From Geosiphon pyriformis (Eukaryota > Glomeromycota > Glomeromycetes > Archaeosporales > Geosiphonaceae), in contig JAAOMT010000352.1 of assembly GCA_016748015.1 (NCBI GenBank), positions 434,001 through 498,000 on the forward strand: 64,000 nucleotides of DNA, read 5' to 3'. The position numbers and the translations under genes were made by a program. Positions 1 through 12,106 of this stretch are shown piece by piece. How positions within the stretch are numbered: the stretch's first letter is position 1; each line of letters begins with the position of its first letter. The notes under the pieces are model-generated. The model did no database searches. It saw nothing but the letters and a program-made list of their open reading frames with translations, and had not been told where the DNA came from.

Positions 1-241
1 CATTATATCATTAACTAATAAAAAATTTTTCTAAATGTTTATTAAAAAAACAAATCTTGAAAATGCAGCTTGATTAGCCAGCTTATCAACAATTTTGTTG
101 TCCAATATGCTGGAATGGCTTTTCACTTTTGTCCAACTCACAGAAATTCATTTATTCTTAACCAAACTATTAAAATAACATTGCTTAATTCAACACTTAT
201 TGTAAAAGTTTGGTGCCACCAACTTCAATTTAGCTTGATAC
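1..241 (-). pseudogene. LINE ORF2 RNase H domain remnant
   Basis: The reverse strand reads as the C-terminal part of an RNase H domain. A Trp-x-Lys-Val-Lys-x-His-Ser stretch is followed by an Asn-Lys-x-x-Asp-Lys-Leu-Ala segment, which is the His- and Asp-containing end typical of RNase H domains in fungal LINE ORF2 proteins. Two stops interrupt the upstream part. It is a piece of a non-LTR element into which E0 inserted at 242. The first codons may continue outside the window. Assignment to a LINE rather than another RNase H is an inference from the non-Ty3 form of the motif. Confidence 0.55.
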
Positions 242-1007
242 TGTTATAAATAATTATTTGGGGTGTTAATACAAATAACAAATCTGTAACTTGGTGCTCA
301 ATAGCTGGTGATGTTAGTAATTTCTGAAGGTTTTGAAGTCTGAAAATTTTGGTTGAGTTTTTTGTATAATAAACAGAGATTCAATTAATGGTTTCTTTTA
401 TGAATTTTTTTTTAGTGTGATGGCCAGTTTATTTTGGCAGTTGTGCTTTTCTGGTAAGCTATTTTTAAATTTCTACTTTTATTTTCAGATCTTTTATCAG
501 GTTATTCTTAACATCAAATACTCAACACTTAATTATTTTTTAATCAATTAGTAAACAACAAAAAAAAAAACAAAAAAAAAATTTAATATCTTATTAATAG
601 CCATAATCAAAAACTATTGATCCAGTATGGTTAAGTATTAAATTTTATTAATATAAAGTGTTAATAATGAGAAATTAATTAATATTTTTAATCAAGCAAT
701 GATAATATAATTGGATGATAATTAGATATTTTATTGATATTGATGGATTTCCACTTTAAGTTATAGAAAACTATTTTTTGAAGAAAAAATATTGGGATTT
801 TGAACTTTATTGAATCTGAATACTTTTCTGTTTTTAACATTTTCATTATATATATATAATTTGTATTATATGAGATTCTTAGAAAATTCTAGAATTTTGG
901 AATCCTGCAATTTCTCAAGAAGAATCTTAGAATTCTTTATTTTATTATATCTATTTTTAATTGGTTATTTTATTTATTATTATAATTTTTAATTTCTATG
1001 AGTAACA
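242..1007 (-). repeat. 3' LTR of E0 (family A)
   Basis: This 766-base LTR has TGTTAT...GTAACA ends (plus-strand view) and aligns with the E2 and E5 LTRs along its whole length. It holds the family A U5 block (GAGCACCAAGTTA on the minus strand), an A-rich tract near 548-580, and degenerate TTCnnGAA-type repeats around 868-935 next to a TATATATATA box at 848-857. Confidence 0.85.
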
Positions 1008-1011
1008 TTAT

Positions 1012-1650
1012 TTTCTTCTTTTAATATTGAGCTTTATTAAAATCTCTTAAACTTTCTAAATCTTTTTCTTGGATTAACTCTATAACTTTTTTTACGAAAA
1101 TTATTTGGGCAATATTGGTTTGTAATTTTTCAAATTGAGTATTGGTAATTTTTCCTAATTAGTTGATGATTACTGTATCCATTATTGGATGTAACAATGT
1201 TTTCAGACAGTCTTAAAACTCTGTTTGTAACTAGTATATTATTTATGCTTATGTAGATAGATTATTTTTTTCATAAAGTGTTTAAACTGTTGTAATATTG
1301 TTATATTGAACATCTGTTTTGTTTTATCTGTATATAAGTTCTAAATATTGAGCTTTTATCCCAAGTGATAATAATAAAAGTTCCTTAGAAATTGTTGTAT
1401 CCATTATTTTCAATTTTTTTCTATTAACTCTTTATATAGTACTATTGTCTTTGGTGTTTTTATAGATATTTTTACTTTTGTTATTATATTCTTTACTATA
1501 TTTTTATGTTTTTCATATATTCTATATTGTATTTCATATTGAAATTTTTATTTTTTTTCTGTATATTAAATGGTTTATTAATTGATTGTGATTTTTATGT
1601 TTAGTTTTTGATGTTTGATTAGTTGAAATAGTTGTTGAATTAGTAAGTAA
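1012..1650 (-). pseudogene. domain X of E0 (post-integrase C-terminal domain)
   Basis: This is a degraded copy of the region that follows the integrase in every element here. Its last codons read Asn-Lys-Ala-Gln-Tyr then stop, directly against the polypurine tract, as in E1, E2 and E5. Several stops interrupt it. Function unknown. Confidence 0.6.
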
Positions 1651-1699
1651 ATATTGTTGATAATTTTTATTTTTTTATTTGCTTTTTTTATATATATTG

Positions 1700-2985
1700 G
1701 TTTTTTATATACTATTTTTGTAAATCAATTTAATATGTTTGTATTAATAATTATGATTGGTTCTAAATTTCATAGAATTTTATCTGGTTGGATTAGTATT
1801 TGTTGTATTCTTAGTTATAGAATATTACTAATAAATGATAATACTATATTGTAATATGGTTTCAGTTAATCTCTATGTGCTGCTTTAGCTAAAATTTTGT
1901 TGTTTTATCTTAATTTATAAGTTCTATTTTCTAAAATTTCTTCAATATAAAATGGTTTATTCTATTTGGAATCAAATTTTTCATTCCATTGTTTTTCTGC
2001 TTTGGTATAATATAAAAGTATTTTGTTTCCAATTTTGAATTTGACTGGTTTATCTGGTAATTAGTTATCATGTTATTTTTTTTGTTTTGTTTGTGATTTT
2101 TGTATATTATTAGCTACTTTTCATTTTTTGTTTTCTAAAGTTTCTATTAAATTATATGTTTTTCTTAGCAATGTTTTTTGAAAATTGGTTTCTATTATTT
2201 GTTTTGTTAGATATAAATTGATATTTATCTCAATTAGTAATATTATTGTTTTATTATAAACAAGTTTAAATAGTGTTGCTTGTATAGTATCTTGCTTTAT
2301 TATCTGATAAACAAATAATACTAATAGTATAAACAAATTTTATTTGTCCTGGTTTTTTTGGCTAATCTTGGCTATCACTTTATACAATATTTTATTGAAT
2401 TTTTTGATTAAACCATTTGTTTATAGATGATATAATAATGATAATAGTTTCTTAATTCCAAATTTTTTACTTAATTCTGTTAATATTTTGTTTACAAAGT
2501 GAGTTTTTTGGTTTGATAATAATTTTTTTGGACATCTATGTTAACAAATCAAAACTTAGTGTATAAATTTAACTATAGATTTTGCATTTGCTCTTTGAAT
2601 TGCTTTTGTTTCTGACCATTTTATGAGATAATTTATTGCTACTGCTATATATTGATTATCTCTACTGGTTATTATTAATAATCTAACTAAGTTAATTCTA
2701 ATTTGATTGAATAGTTATTCCACTTTGATTGGTTTTAATGGTTTACTGAATCTTGTTTCTTCTCTTTTCTAATAAACATTACAATTTTAAATGTATTGAA
2801 TAATGTTTAAATACATGATTGGCCAATAATATTTTTTTCTGATTCTTTTTATAGTTGCTTCTTTATGAAAATGTCCTGCTGTTAAATTTGAATAGATGTT
2901 AAACAGTATTGTTTTTTTTTCTGGTTCTGTAATTACTTTGAATAACTGGTCTGGATTTTTTCTGTTTTTTTGATATAGTATGTTA
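1700..2985 (-). pseudogene. integrase of E0 (5'-truncated)
   Basis: Reads as the Ty3-type integrase core plus the GPY/F-like C-terminal module (Trp-Asn-Glu-Lys-Phe-Asp...). The catalytic core keeps the Trp-(Ser/Pro)-Glu-Ala-Lys-Ala-Ile region, but the first catalytic Asp is Asn (AAC on the minus strand, 2691-2693), as in all family A copies. Stops are frequent. The zinc-binding N-terminus is only partly present near 2760-2880, and the reading is cut at the E4 insertion. Confidence 0.75.
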
Positions 2986-2988
2986 TAG

Positions 2989-3284
2989 TATTACTCATAA
3001 AAATTAGGAATATTATAGTTAAAAAAATAGCCAATCAGAAGTAGATGTAGCAACAAAAAAATTCTAGGATTTCTCTGAAAAAATTACAGGATTCTAGAAT
3101 CCTAAAATTCTAAGATTCTTAGTAAAAAATTGCAAAATTTCAGAATTTCAAAATTTCAGAAATCTTGTATAACACCAACTATGTATATATAGCAGTAATA
3201 TTAAAAGCAAAAAAAACATTTAGGCAGAACCCAGTTTCAGTTAATATCTTCTTTTTTAGCTATTAATTAATTTTTATTTCATGA
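2989..3284 (+). repeat. 5' LTR of E4, first part
   Basis: This is the upstream part of a family A LTR, starting TATTACTCAT (ancestral TGTTACTCAT). It carries GAATTC-like repeats at 3061-3170 and a TATATATAG box at 3184-3192. It breaks off at 3284 where E1 inserted and resumes at 33814. The duplicated bases ATGA lie at 3281-3284 and 33814-33817. Confidence 0.85.
3184..3192 (+). promoter_or_regulatory. putative TATA box in E4 5' LTR
   Basis: TATATATAG lies in the same place, just upstream of an AGAAGCAGAAA-like block, in the E1, E4 and solo LTRs. It is the likely core promoter of family A LTRs. Inferred from conservation only. Confidence 0.45.
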
Positions 3285-4093
3285 TATTATTCATATAAAA
3301 AAAACATTTAAGAAAATAGTAAAAAAAACAGATAGACCAATAAGAGAATAGTAACTAACATATGAGCACATTGTTCAAGAAATTATAGCACATTGCTTGA
3401 GAATGTGAGCAATCTTGTAAAACCCAAATTATGTATATATAGTAAAAGCATTAGAAACAGAAAAAGCAGAATTTCTTAGATAAAATCATAACCAAGACTT
3501 TTTTGTTCAAAACATCTTAGTTAGAAATATCAATATTAATAAATAATTATTTACTATCTAAATCACTCTCTCCACTATCAATACTTTATGTTAATAGTAT
3601 CCAATACTTAATCACATTAGAACAATAGCTCTTGATTATGGCTATTAACAAGATATTAATTCTTTCTTGCTTTGGCTTATTGTTTTTTTTTTTTTCTTTT
3701 ATTGTTTGTTATCATTTACTAATTAATTAAAGATTAAACACATGGAGTTATTAACATCAAAGTGACTGGTAAAAGACTTAAAAATAAGAGTAGAATACTC
3801 AAAAATTAAGGATAGTTTACCAGGAAGATTACTGGTTATTACACTAAGAAAAAAATTCGATGAAATTATAATTTTGGGAAATAATGGACAACCAAACACA
3901 CCAACTTAAGAGTTGAAGAAACTGGAAACATCACACTAAAATACCAATATTAAATCTCTGTCTATTATACAAAAGACTTTACCAAAATCTTCAGATCATT
4001 AAAACCTTCAGATATTATCAACATAATTTAATTATTAGCACCAAGTTATGGGTTTGTTATTTGATTTGAGACCCTAAATAATCACTTATAACA
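3285..4093 (+). repeat. 5' LTR of E1
   Basis: This 809-base LTR (TATTAT...ATAACA) pairs with 32986-33813. Its U3 differs from those of E0, E2, E4 and E5: it carries repeats of an AGCACATTGCTTGAGAAT-like unit (3363-3416) in place of the GAATTC-like repeats. A TATATATAG box is at 3434-3442. Near the 3' end AGCACCAA (4037-4044) is complementary to the PBS. Confidence 0.88.
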
Positions 4094-4111
4094 TTTGGTG
4101 CTCTCTGTAAA
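4094..4111 (+). other. primer-binding site of E1
   Basis: TTTGGTGCTCTCTGTAAA abuts the 5' LTR. TGG at the start fits complementarity to a tRNA 3' CCA end. The same TTTGGTGCT core follows the LTRs of the other elements. I cannot name the tRNA. Confidence 0.65.
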
Positions 4112-6400
4112 GTATAATTCAACAGAAAACCAGCACTAACAGCAACCATCCAAAACAGTGACAGAATCAAAAGAAATAGAAACAAACCACTTGTGATTTG
4201 TAAAATTTTTATTCCAGTATTACAAAAATTATCTCAAATTGACAAATAATAATTGGCCAGCAGAATCAGCTTTTAATTACTATGTTAATAAAAAGATTGT
4301 ATACTATTTGGGAGGCCAAAAAGATTCAGAATCTATCTTTAACAATTTCTTTAGTAAACTACTCCAAAGCATCATACTGCCATAGAATTATTTATTTGCA
4401 CTACTAATTACAAAAATAAACAAAAAAATTAAAAAGTACATTAAACAAAAATTTCCCATCACCTTTGCAGACAAAAAAAAGAGAAGATTGCAAACACCAA
4501 CAGGAACTCCAAAACAAATACAATTACCTACTTGAAAGAAACAGAGAGTTGACTTACCAGCTAATTCATTATATCATTATACACTTAGAAGCACCATCAA
4601 TATAACATCAATAGACACATCCACAGCCAACACAACAACAGCACTAAACAAAATTCTGTTTCAAAATAAACAGAAGAAAACAGAATTATTAAGAATGTAC
4701 AGTAATTATTTTAAGGAATTCAAATCAAAATCCCCAATATTATCAGAAATCTGATTACTGTCATTACAACTAAATTTCGGAGCTGCTAGCTCTTGGGAAA
4801 TAACCAACTCTGAAAAAAAGGAAGACAGTAATTAGAGAATTAATAATTAAAACCTGATCTTAGAAAACCCAGAAATACAAATTCCAATTACTCCAACTCT
4901 AAAAAATCAAAACAATATAAATACCACTCTGATTGTTTCTCAAAACTTACCTCTAGTAATTGTAATCAATTCACTACCAATTATATTAATTGCTGAACAG
5001 CAACAATAACAGCTACAACCACCACTTTAATAGCAACTACAATAGCAGTCACAACCACAAAAACCATTCTTAGCACTGATAGTATACACACCAATTGCCA
5101 AATTTGAGAAATTTATTGGTGAGGAGAATGATATGCAAGTATGGCTCAATAACATAGAAAAAGCCATTACAGCCAATAGATGGAATGACACTGAAGTATT
5201 ATAGACAATTCTATATTTCCTTTAGAATACCACCAATTTATGATATCAAAGTCTGATACAGAAACTTCAAGATTTCAATGAATTTAAAGTGAAATTTTTG
5301 AGATATTTTAGTAATAATAATAGCATCAATTGTCTAGCCAATACTTTTACAACCATCAAACAAAGAAAAACCAAAGCAGTTACTATTTACTTAAGACACT
5401 TCTATAAAAGCCTATGCCAAATACAAACAATTGACACAAACTACTTTACTATACCACAAATCTTGAATCAATTTATTTATGGTCTGTACAGTAGTTTTTT
5501 ACAATAAATACATCTAATACACCCACAAACTCTCTAGGATGCCATTATCCATGCCAGAAATTTCAAATTAGCTGAATTCGAAGCTAATCATGCCCAAGTT
5601 ATTAATCTAGTAATAAATAGATCATCTGAATTGGATTCCAAGTTGAAACAATTCAGTGATTCTATTAATCAAAAATTAGAAGGATATTTAGTTAACAATT
5701 AGGCTATTTATCAACTCTTATAATAATATAACAATCAAGAAAACTCAAATTGTTTCCAAAATCAGCTGCATCTCTCTTCAGCAAACAATTAACAGTGGCA
5801 GCCAGAAACATGTATTTACCACAACTGTAGTAAACAAAATCACATTAGAATTGACTGCTATTATAATAGTAACTCACAATTGAGAAATCAATATTAAAAC
5901 TCTGATCACTGGTTTCAAACTCTGAATTATTCCCTAAATCAAAATCAATATCAACCTTATTACTCTTAAATAACACAACAACCAATATATGTATCTCTAA
6001 TCTATCAAATACCAGTTCCAGTCATTTATTAATCACAGCTGTTAATAGTTTATTAAACCCTATCTATTCTAACACTACCACAAAATCCAGCTCAGATGTT
6101 ATCCAGACATTAAAAACTGAGAATTACCTATATTCAACAAAATTGGAAATTAGCAATAGTAATATACCAACTAATCTCCAGTTCATTAAGTCAACTATTA
6201 GGATCTTACCAATAAAATTCGGGAACTGAGTACCACCAAAACCCAAATTTCCAGCACTATTTAAGTCTCTTAGTTACCCCAGAAGATGCCAAACTTAGCA
6301 ACCAGAAACCCAATCAAATTTAACTACTTACCAACAACATATCTCCAGTCACCATCACTAAAAACAAATCACTTACCACTATTTTTCTCTTTAAACTAGA
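4112..6400 (+). pseudogene. gag of E1
   Basis: Structural protein remnant. An N-terminal segment (about 4200-4530; Asn-Trp-Pro-Ala-Glu-Ser-Ala-Phe-Asn) is shared with E2, E4 and E5. A retrotransposon Gag core follows at about 5090-5520, with a Trp-Leu-Asn-Asn...Ala-Ile-Thr-Ala-Asn start and a Tyr-Gln-Ser-Leu...Phe-Asn-Glu-Phe-Lys block. A Cys/His cluster near 5808-5865 marks the nucleocapsid, although its spacing differs from a standard CCHC. A Tyr/Gln/Pro-rich tail covers about 5890-6060. Many TAA/TAG stops lie at Gln positions. Confidence 0.75.
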
Positions 6401-6405
6401 GGAAC

Positions 6406-6870
6406 TAGTTAAAATGCTGCTATTCAGTAGAGTCACTCTTAAATTAAAACTCATAACTACAATGTATACAAATACCAGAGTTAATAGTTAGTTTATCAAA
6501 CTAATCTTAGACAGTAGATCAACCAGCAACATCATTATACAACAATTCATGGACCAATTAAGTTGCCAAGTTGATCATGCTACCAGTACCAGGATTATTA
6601 CAGTGGATAGAGTAACCAAAACTCTTATTGGCAAAATCAACAACTTTTCTTTTGAAGTCAATAGTATTACTACATCTATTAAGGTGTTAGTAATAGAAGC
6701 CACTTAGTACCAAATATTAGTTGATAACAACTGGCTATTCAAAACCAACACAGTACTCAATTAGACCATGCAGAAATTCCAGTTCAGTTAGAACAGTCAG
6801 TATATATGACTACTGGCAATCTGTAGATACTTTAAACTCAATACACCAGCACCATTGATAGAGTTAAAAG
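6406..6870 (+). pseudogene. aspartic protease of E1
   Basis: Retropepsin-like domain that would cleave the polyprotein. The catalytic Asp-Ser-Gly is read as Asp-Ser-Arg-Ser-Thr at 6510-6524, so the Gly is lost (GGA to AGA). The flap and C-terminal part, up to a Asp-Asn-Asn-Trp-Leu motif, match E2 and E6. Stops at former Gln and Trp codons inactivate it. Confidence 0.8.
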
Positions 6871-7059
6871 AAAAAAAAAAACCTACCTAAAAAGCTTACC
6901 AAATCTTATGAGCTGACACTAATCATAACTATTCACCACCAGTATCTACTTGGGAAGAAAAAAAAAAGGAAAGAAAGAGAAAAAAAAACCTCCAGGCAAT
7001 TATCTTCACTTATACATCTTATAACATTACTATTCAATACCAGCTAAACTATTGTTGAC

Positions 7060-7690
7060 CCAAATTAATTTGTGCTAATTGTGGCAAAAAATTGTCCACA
7101 ATAGATACATGTTGTAATGACAATGAGAAATAGCCAATGGCCACAAAATATTACTGTTGCCCATGTGTTTTTAAATGCTTTGGATAACCAAAAAGACAAG
7201 AAAAATAAGACAACAAACCATGTCTTGCTTGCAGAAAAACTTTTCTGAACAAAAAAATGTGGAATAACATTTTTAGTTATGGGAGAACATATAACAAATT
7301 GTGTTAATACACAATTTTAATTAGCAATTGGGTAAGGAAAAGAATGTCTATAGATGTTACTAGAAAAAGAGCTGTAAAATGTCTGGATGGTTGTTCACAC
7401 AATAATGATGAAATCTGGCAAATGGCTCTTGCCAAAATTTAAGACACATTAACTAAAGAAATAAGAGAAATTAAAAATAATCTGCCAAAACCCATAGAAC
7501 TTGATTGGATCTTAAACTTTGATATTGTCTTTGATATAATGAATTCAAAACAATTTCATGAACATTATTAAGACTTGGCATCTACTAAAAAAGAGCAAAA
7601 GCAATGTTTAGAACAACTAAACACTTAATTATGTAACCATTGTTTGATTTTATATGATTTTTAATATTATAATAAGTGTGATCTTATTTA
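7060..7690 (+). pseudogene. Cys-rich region of E1 (two clusters around a helical segment)
   Basis: The first cluster starts with Cys-Ala-Asn-Cys (from 7071), then Cys-Cys, Cys-Cys-Pro-Cys and Cys-Leu-Ala-Cys up to about 7320. A charged, probably helical stretch follows, rich in Glu/Lys and ending in a His-Glu-His-Tyr and Glu-Gln-Lys-Gln segment. A second cluster (Cys-Asn-His-Cys ... Lys-Cys-Asp-Leu) is at 7630-7683. Zinc binding is inferred from Cys spacing. Conserved in all complete copies; function unknown. Confidence 0.65.
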
Positions 7691-7706
7691 CAATTTACCA
7701 TCATGC

Positions 7707-8460
7707 ATGACCTATTCAATCTCTAAAGAAAAAAAGCCAATTGACAAATGTGTAGCAAAATCAGAATCAAAGTTCAAACTCAATTCAAACTTTGACGATA
7801 ATGACAAAAACAATGGTTTTAGTTCAGTTCAAAATGACAATAATAGCAGCAATAATTTAAACTCTGATTATAACTCTAAACAATACATCATGCTATCTGA
7901 TTTTTCCAAGAAGCAGAAACTAAAATGGTTCAGCAATAATAATAAAAATATTATACTAAAACACATGCACAATACTAATATAGGATTTGATTTAAGATAT
8001 TCAGAAAAGAATGCCATAAAATTGGAACCATATTTACACACCTGCATTGATTTAAAAATAGCATTAGAAATTCTGACAACTATTATGGTGCAATTAGCAT
8101 TTAAATCTAGTTTAGCAAAGAAGAGAATCAACATCAGAGAAGAAATAATTAATGCATAATATGTAGAAAATATCATTGCAATACTACAAAATAATTCCAA
8201 AAAAGAATATATTATTGAACTAAATAAAAAAATAGCACAGGCAATATTCCTATCTCTGATTAAAATAGCTTAGTTAGTATTAGTGAGAAAAAGAAAAGAA
8301 TTAAGAATGACAGCAAAAGGGATAAATAGATTCAAATCTATGAGTAGAATAGACATACCAGTTAATATGACAAAGGAAAAAGTTATTAACAAGAGAGAAA
8401 TTATCTTCACCTGTCAATCAATTTCTATTCTATTATATAACTAGTATATATTAGCTATAA
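7707..8460 (+). pseudogene. dUTPase domain of E1
   Basis: Trimeric dUTPase fold, which converts dUTP to dUMP. Motif I reads Gly-Phe-Asp-Leu-Arg-Tyr (7983-8000). Motif II is Lys-Ser-Ser-Leu-Ala-Lys-Lys (near 8105). Motif III is broken (Ile-Ile-Asn-Ala then TAA at 8157-8159; Asp to Asn). Motif IV is Lys-Ile-Ala-Gln-Ala-Ile-Phe-Leu (near 8232). Motif V is degraded (Gly-Ile-Asn-Arg-Phe-Lys-Ser-Met, 8313-8347). An Asp/Asn/Ser-rich acidic linker precedes it. Located between the Cys-rich region and RT. Confidence 0.8.
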
Positions 8461-8639
8461 AAAAGAAAATAAAGGATTAAGCCCAAATTTTTGAAGTAGA
8501 AACTACAATTTGTAAATCAGAAAAGATTGAATTTACCAATCTTTATATACCAGCCAAAAGCCTTAAACACATCAAAATTTTTATTCACAATACAATTAAA
8601 AACATCATTAAAAATACCAAGCAGAACTATTATTGGATA

Positions 8640-10180
8640 CTTAAGCACCAAAGTTGAAGACTAATTACCAAGCACCATTCCAGATTTTCTACAATTGTGT
8701 AGATATGTAGATATCATATCACAAACAATATATGGACAAAAAAAATATTATTTGTTCTAATCAGAACAACTAGAATAAATGAACTTGAGAAATCTAGACT
8801 CATTTTAATGCATGTAGCTCAAAATGCTACTTAATAATTTCACTGACATCTTTGTCAGTGAAAATAAATTTGGCAGAACTGATATTATCCAGCACCAAAT
8901 CAAGACTGAAAATACAATACCAATTAAACAAAAAACATACCAAGTACCACTAGCTAGCCATAAAATCATTTGATAAGAAATCAACAGAATGTTGGACAAT
9001 AGGTTAATTCAACCATCAATAAGTTTATGCTTATTACCAGTGATATTAGTCCATAAGAAGAATAAAAAAATCTGCTTTTGTGTAGATTATAAAAAACTCA
9101 ATAATGTAACTTGTAGAGATAACTATCTCATTTCATGTATTCAAAAATTATTTGATGCTTTTAGAAGAAAGAAATGGTTTTTCACATTAAATCTAAATAA
9201 TGGTTACTAACAAATAGCCATAAATCCAGCTGACAAAGAAAAGACTACATTTACTATTAGAGAAGAGAATTTCAAATTTAAAGTCATGCTATTCAGCTTA
9301 ACCAATGCTTCAGCCACTTTCTAATAGCTTATAGAAATTGTTTATATCAGATTGCTATAAAAATTAGTAGTGGTCTACTTAGATAATATCAACATATTTT
9401 CAAAAACATTTGATGACTATTTTCATTATCTCCAGCAAATGTTTAAGAAATTCAGAAGAGCCAAATTAAAACTAAATACAACCAAATGTTTTTTTGGTAA
9501 AATAGAACTAAAATTCTTGGAATATGTTGTAAGCAAAAATGAAATCAAGACAGATCCAAACAAGATTGAAATTGTCAAAAATTTTTCAGTACTAATAAAT
9601 CTTACCAAATTAAGAGCATTTTTAAAATTTGCTAGATACTACCACCACTTTATTCAGAACTTCTCAAAAATAGCTCAACCATTCTACCAACTTTAAGCCA
9701 AGAATGTAAAATATGAATGAATTAAAAAACAACAAAAAGCTTTTAATACTTTAAAAAGAAAGCTCATCCAAGCACCAGTATTGATTTATTTAAATCACAG
9801 CAAGCCATTTATTATTACTACTGATGTATCTGGCCTAGCATTAGGAGCAGTACTATCTTAAAAAAGACTGAATGGAAGAGAACATCCAGTAGCATATGCT
9901 AATTGCAACTTAAGTTTAGCTGAAAAAAACTATGGAATGCCAGCACTAAAACACTTAGCTATCTATTGAGCAGTCATGAAATAAAAAAAATACTTAAGTC
10001 AGAAATTTGATATATACACTGATCACAAAAGATTGACATTAATTCAGAAGCAAGAATTTGGAGACAACTGTCATGTCAGATAGAAAATAAAACTTTCATC
10101 ATTCAAATATACAGTACATTATAAAAAGGGAAAAAAAACAGAAATGCCAACAGATTGTTACGAACAAGACAAATCTAAAA
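8640..10180 (+). pseudogene. reverse transcriptase and RNase H of E1
   Basis: The RT spans about 8800-9696. It has the Cys-Val-Asp-Tyr-Lys-Lys-Leu-Asn block at 9083, the Leu-Asn-Leu-Asn-Asn-Gly-Tyr block, and the catalytic box read as Tyr-Leu-Asp-Asn at 9376-9387 where Tyr-x-Asp-Asp is expected. RNase H follows at about 9697-10090, with Thr-Asp-Val-Ser-Gly, Glu-Lys-Asn-Tyr-Gly and Tyr-Thr-Asp-His-Lys carrying its acidic residues. Stops occur at Gln/Trp positions, for example after Asn-Gly-Tyr at 9207-9209. Confidence 0.85.
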
Positions 10181-10385
10181 ACATTCCAATCCAAAAATAT
10201 AACAAAAAATAAATACACAAAAATATTAACAACTCCAACACTATATTAATACCCAACAGTTCAAGAAGAAATTATCCAAATATTTTATCATTTACCAAAA
10301 TATATTATATCAAAAAAACAGAAAAAATTTAGATCAATCACTCAAAGTAGTCACAGAATCAAAAAAAGAAACAATACTATACAAT

Positions 10386-10537
10386 ATGCATTCAGATCTA
10401 ACAGCAGAACACTTTTATAAAAAAGCAACCATAGAAAGAACCAGGAAAAAATATTATTGGCTATCAATGTATTTGGACATCATTCAATATGTTCAAAATT
10501 GTGATGTTTGTCAAAGAAAAAAAAGAACAAGACCCAG
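10386..10537 (+). pseudogene. integrase of E1, N-terminal part
   Basis: Zinc-binding HHCC module: His-Ser-Asp-Leu-Thr-Ala-Glu-His ... Cys-Asp-Val-Cys-Gln. The frame runs into the E2 LTR at 10538 and resumes exactly in frame at 20489 once one copy of the CCAG duplication is removed. Confidence 0.88.
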
Positions 10538-11409
10538 TATTACAAGTGATTATTTGGGATCTCAAAGCAAATAACAAACCTGTAACTTAGTGCTTAATTG
10601 ATGTTAATAATGTTGGTTTCTGAAGGTTAACTGTATCTAAAGATTTTCGTAATCTAAAGGTTTTGGTTGAGCCCTTTGTATAATGAACAAAGATTCAATA
10701 GTTGTTTTTCAGTCACCTCTTAAAATCACAATTCTGTTGAATTTTTTTTTCAGCATGGTGACTGGTAATCTTCCTGGTAAGCTATCCTTAAATCTATGAG
10801 TTTTCTACCCTTGTTTTATGGGTCTTTTATCAGTCCTTATGATGTCTGTAACTCAGTGCTTTTTAATCCTTAATTAATTAGTAAAACAACAAGAAATAAC
10901 AAAGAAAATAAAAGAAAATAAAAGAAAATAAAGAAATAAACCAAGACAATTGCAAGTTAGTATCTTGTTAATAGCTGTGATCAAGAACTATTGTTTCAGT
11001 GTGTTTTAAGTATCAATTACTATCAACATAAAGAGTTAATAGTGAAGAGTAGATTTGAAATAGTGAATAATTATTTATTGATATTTGTGATATGGAAGAT
11101 TGCTTAGATTAAATCTAAACTAAAAAATCTGTCTTTTCTACTTCTAATATTATCACTATATATATATAATTGAAATTCCTCAATTCCTTAATTCTTTACA
11201 CCAGAAATTCTGGAATTCTTAGAATCCTGCAATTTCTTTAAGAAAAATTCTGGAATTCTGGAATCCTGTGATTCTTTGTATAAAAATCCTGAAATTCTTG
11301 GAATTCTGTGATTTCTCTTAAGAGAAATTTTGGAATTCCACATCTACTATGACTATCTTTGATTGGCTAATTTATATACTAATATACTTTCTATATTTTA
11401 TGAGTAATA
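10538..11409 (-). repeat. 3' LTR of E2
   Basis: 872 bases, TATTAC...GTAATA (ancestral TGTTAC...GTAACA). It contains a 10-base tandem run of AAAGAAAATA type near 10907-10935, a TATATATATA box at about 11158-11168, and repeated TTCTGGAATTC units at 11205-11340. It has a short duplication-like insertion near 10630-10665 that the 5' LTR lacks. Confidence 0.9.
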
Positions 11410-11424
11410 TTATTCTCTCTTTTT
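11410..11424 (-). other. polypurine tract of E2
   Basis: On the minus strand AAAAAGAGAGAATAA directly precedes the 3' LTR, the normal site for plus-strand DNA priming. It follows immediately after the stop of domain X. Confidence 0.7.
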
Positions 11425-12106
11425 AATATTGAGCTCTATTGAGATCTCCTAATTCTAATTCTTCATCTTTGAGTATTTTTTGAATTTCTTTTTCAAGAAT
11501 TATTTGTGTTATCTTGTTCTGTAATTCTTTGAATTGGGTATTGGTTATTTTTCCTATTTGGTTTATAGTAATGAAGTTCATTGCTGAATTAAGTAAAATT
11601 TCGGGTTGGTCTTAAAATCCAATTTGTAATTAATAGATAGCTCATACTTATATGGTTAGATTGTTCTTTTCCACAAATTGTTCAAGTTGTTGTAATATTT
11701 TTGGATCGAATAATTGCTTTGTTTTATCTGTATATAAGTTTCGAATATTTAAATGTTGTCTCAAGTAGAAATAACAAAAGTTTCTTGGAAATTGTTGTGT
11801 CTACCACTTCCAAGTTTTTTTAGTCATTTCTTGATATGGAATGACACTTGTTGGCTCTTCTATTGCCAATTTCACTTTTAGAATTATTTTGTTAACAGTG
11901 TTTTTCAGTTTTTTTGTACTTTGTATTGGCATATTTTTCTGGTATCTTGGTATCAAATGGTTTATTGGTTGATAGTAATTTCCATATTCTGTTGTTGAAT
12001 CAGTTAAAAAAATTGTTGTGCTAGTGTGTGTATATTATTGGTAATTTCCATTTTTTTTTGTTGTCTTTGTCACATATACCATGTTTTTTTATACTTTTTT
12101 GGTTGT
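11425..12106 (-). pseudogene. domain X of E2
   Basis: C-terminal region after the integrase, in the same frame as the integrase apart from stops. Recognisable blocks are Thr-Trp-Lys-Trp-Trp-x-Gln-Gln-Phe, then a Leu-Asn-Ile-Arg-Asn-Leu-Tyr segment, then Gly-Lys-Ile-Thr-Asn-x-Gln-Phe. It ends Leu-Asn-Arg-Ala-Gln-Tyr-stop at the polypurine tract. I see no signal peptide, transmembrane segment or chromodomain signature, so it does not look like env. Conserved across families A, B and C; function unknown. Confidence 0.65.

Larger units (their letters stand above)
242..2988 (-). mobile_element. E0: 3'-terminal part of a family A Ty3/gypsy-type element
   Basis: This minus-strand fragment consists of a 3' LTR (242-1007), PPT (1008-1023 as read on plus), domain X and most of the integrase. 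It is cut at 2989 by the 5' LTR of E4, just upstream of the integrase zinc-binding region. The rest of E0 is not seen in the window. The four bases left of the LTR (238-241, ATAC) would be half of its target duplication; the partner is missing. Confidence 0.8.

Noticed and set aside
7868-8200. Minus-strand reading of 110 codons opposite the E1 dUTPase
   Set aside because: Antisense shadow; the plus strand carries ordered dUTPase motifs.
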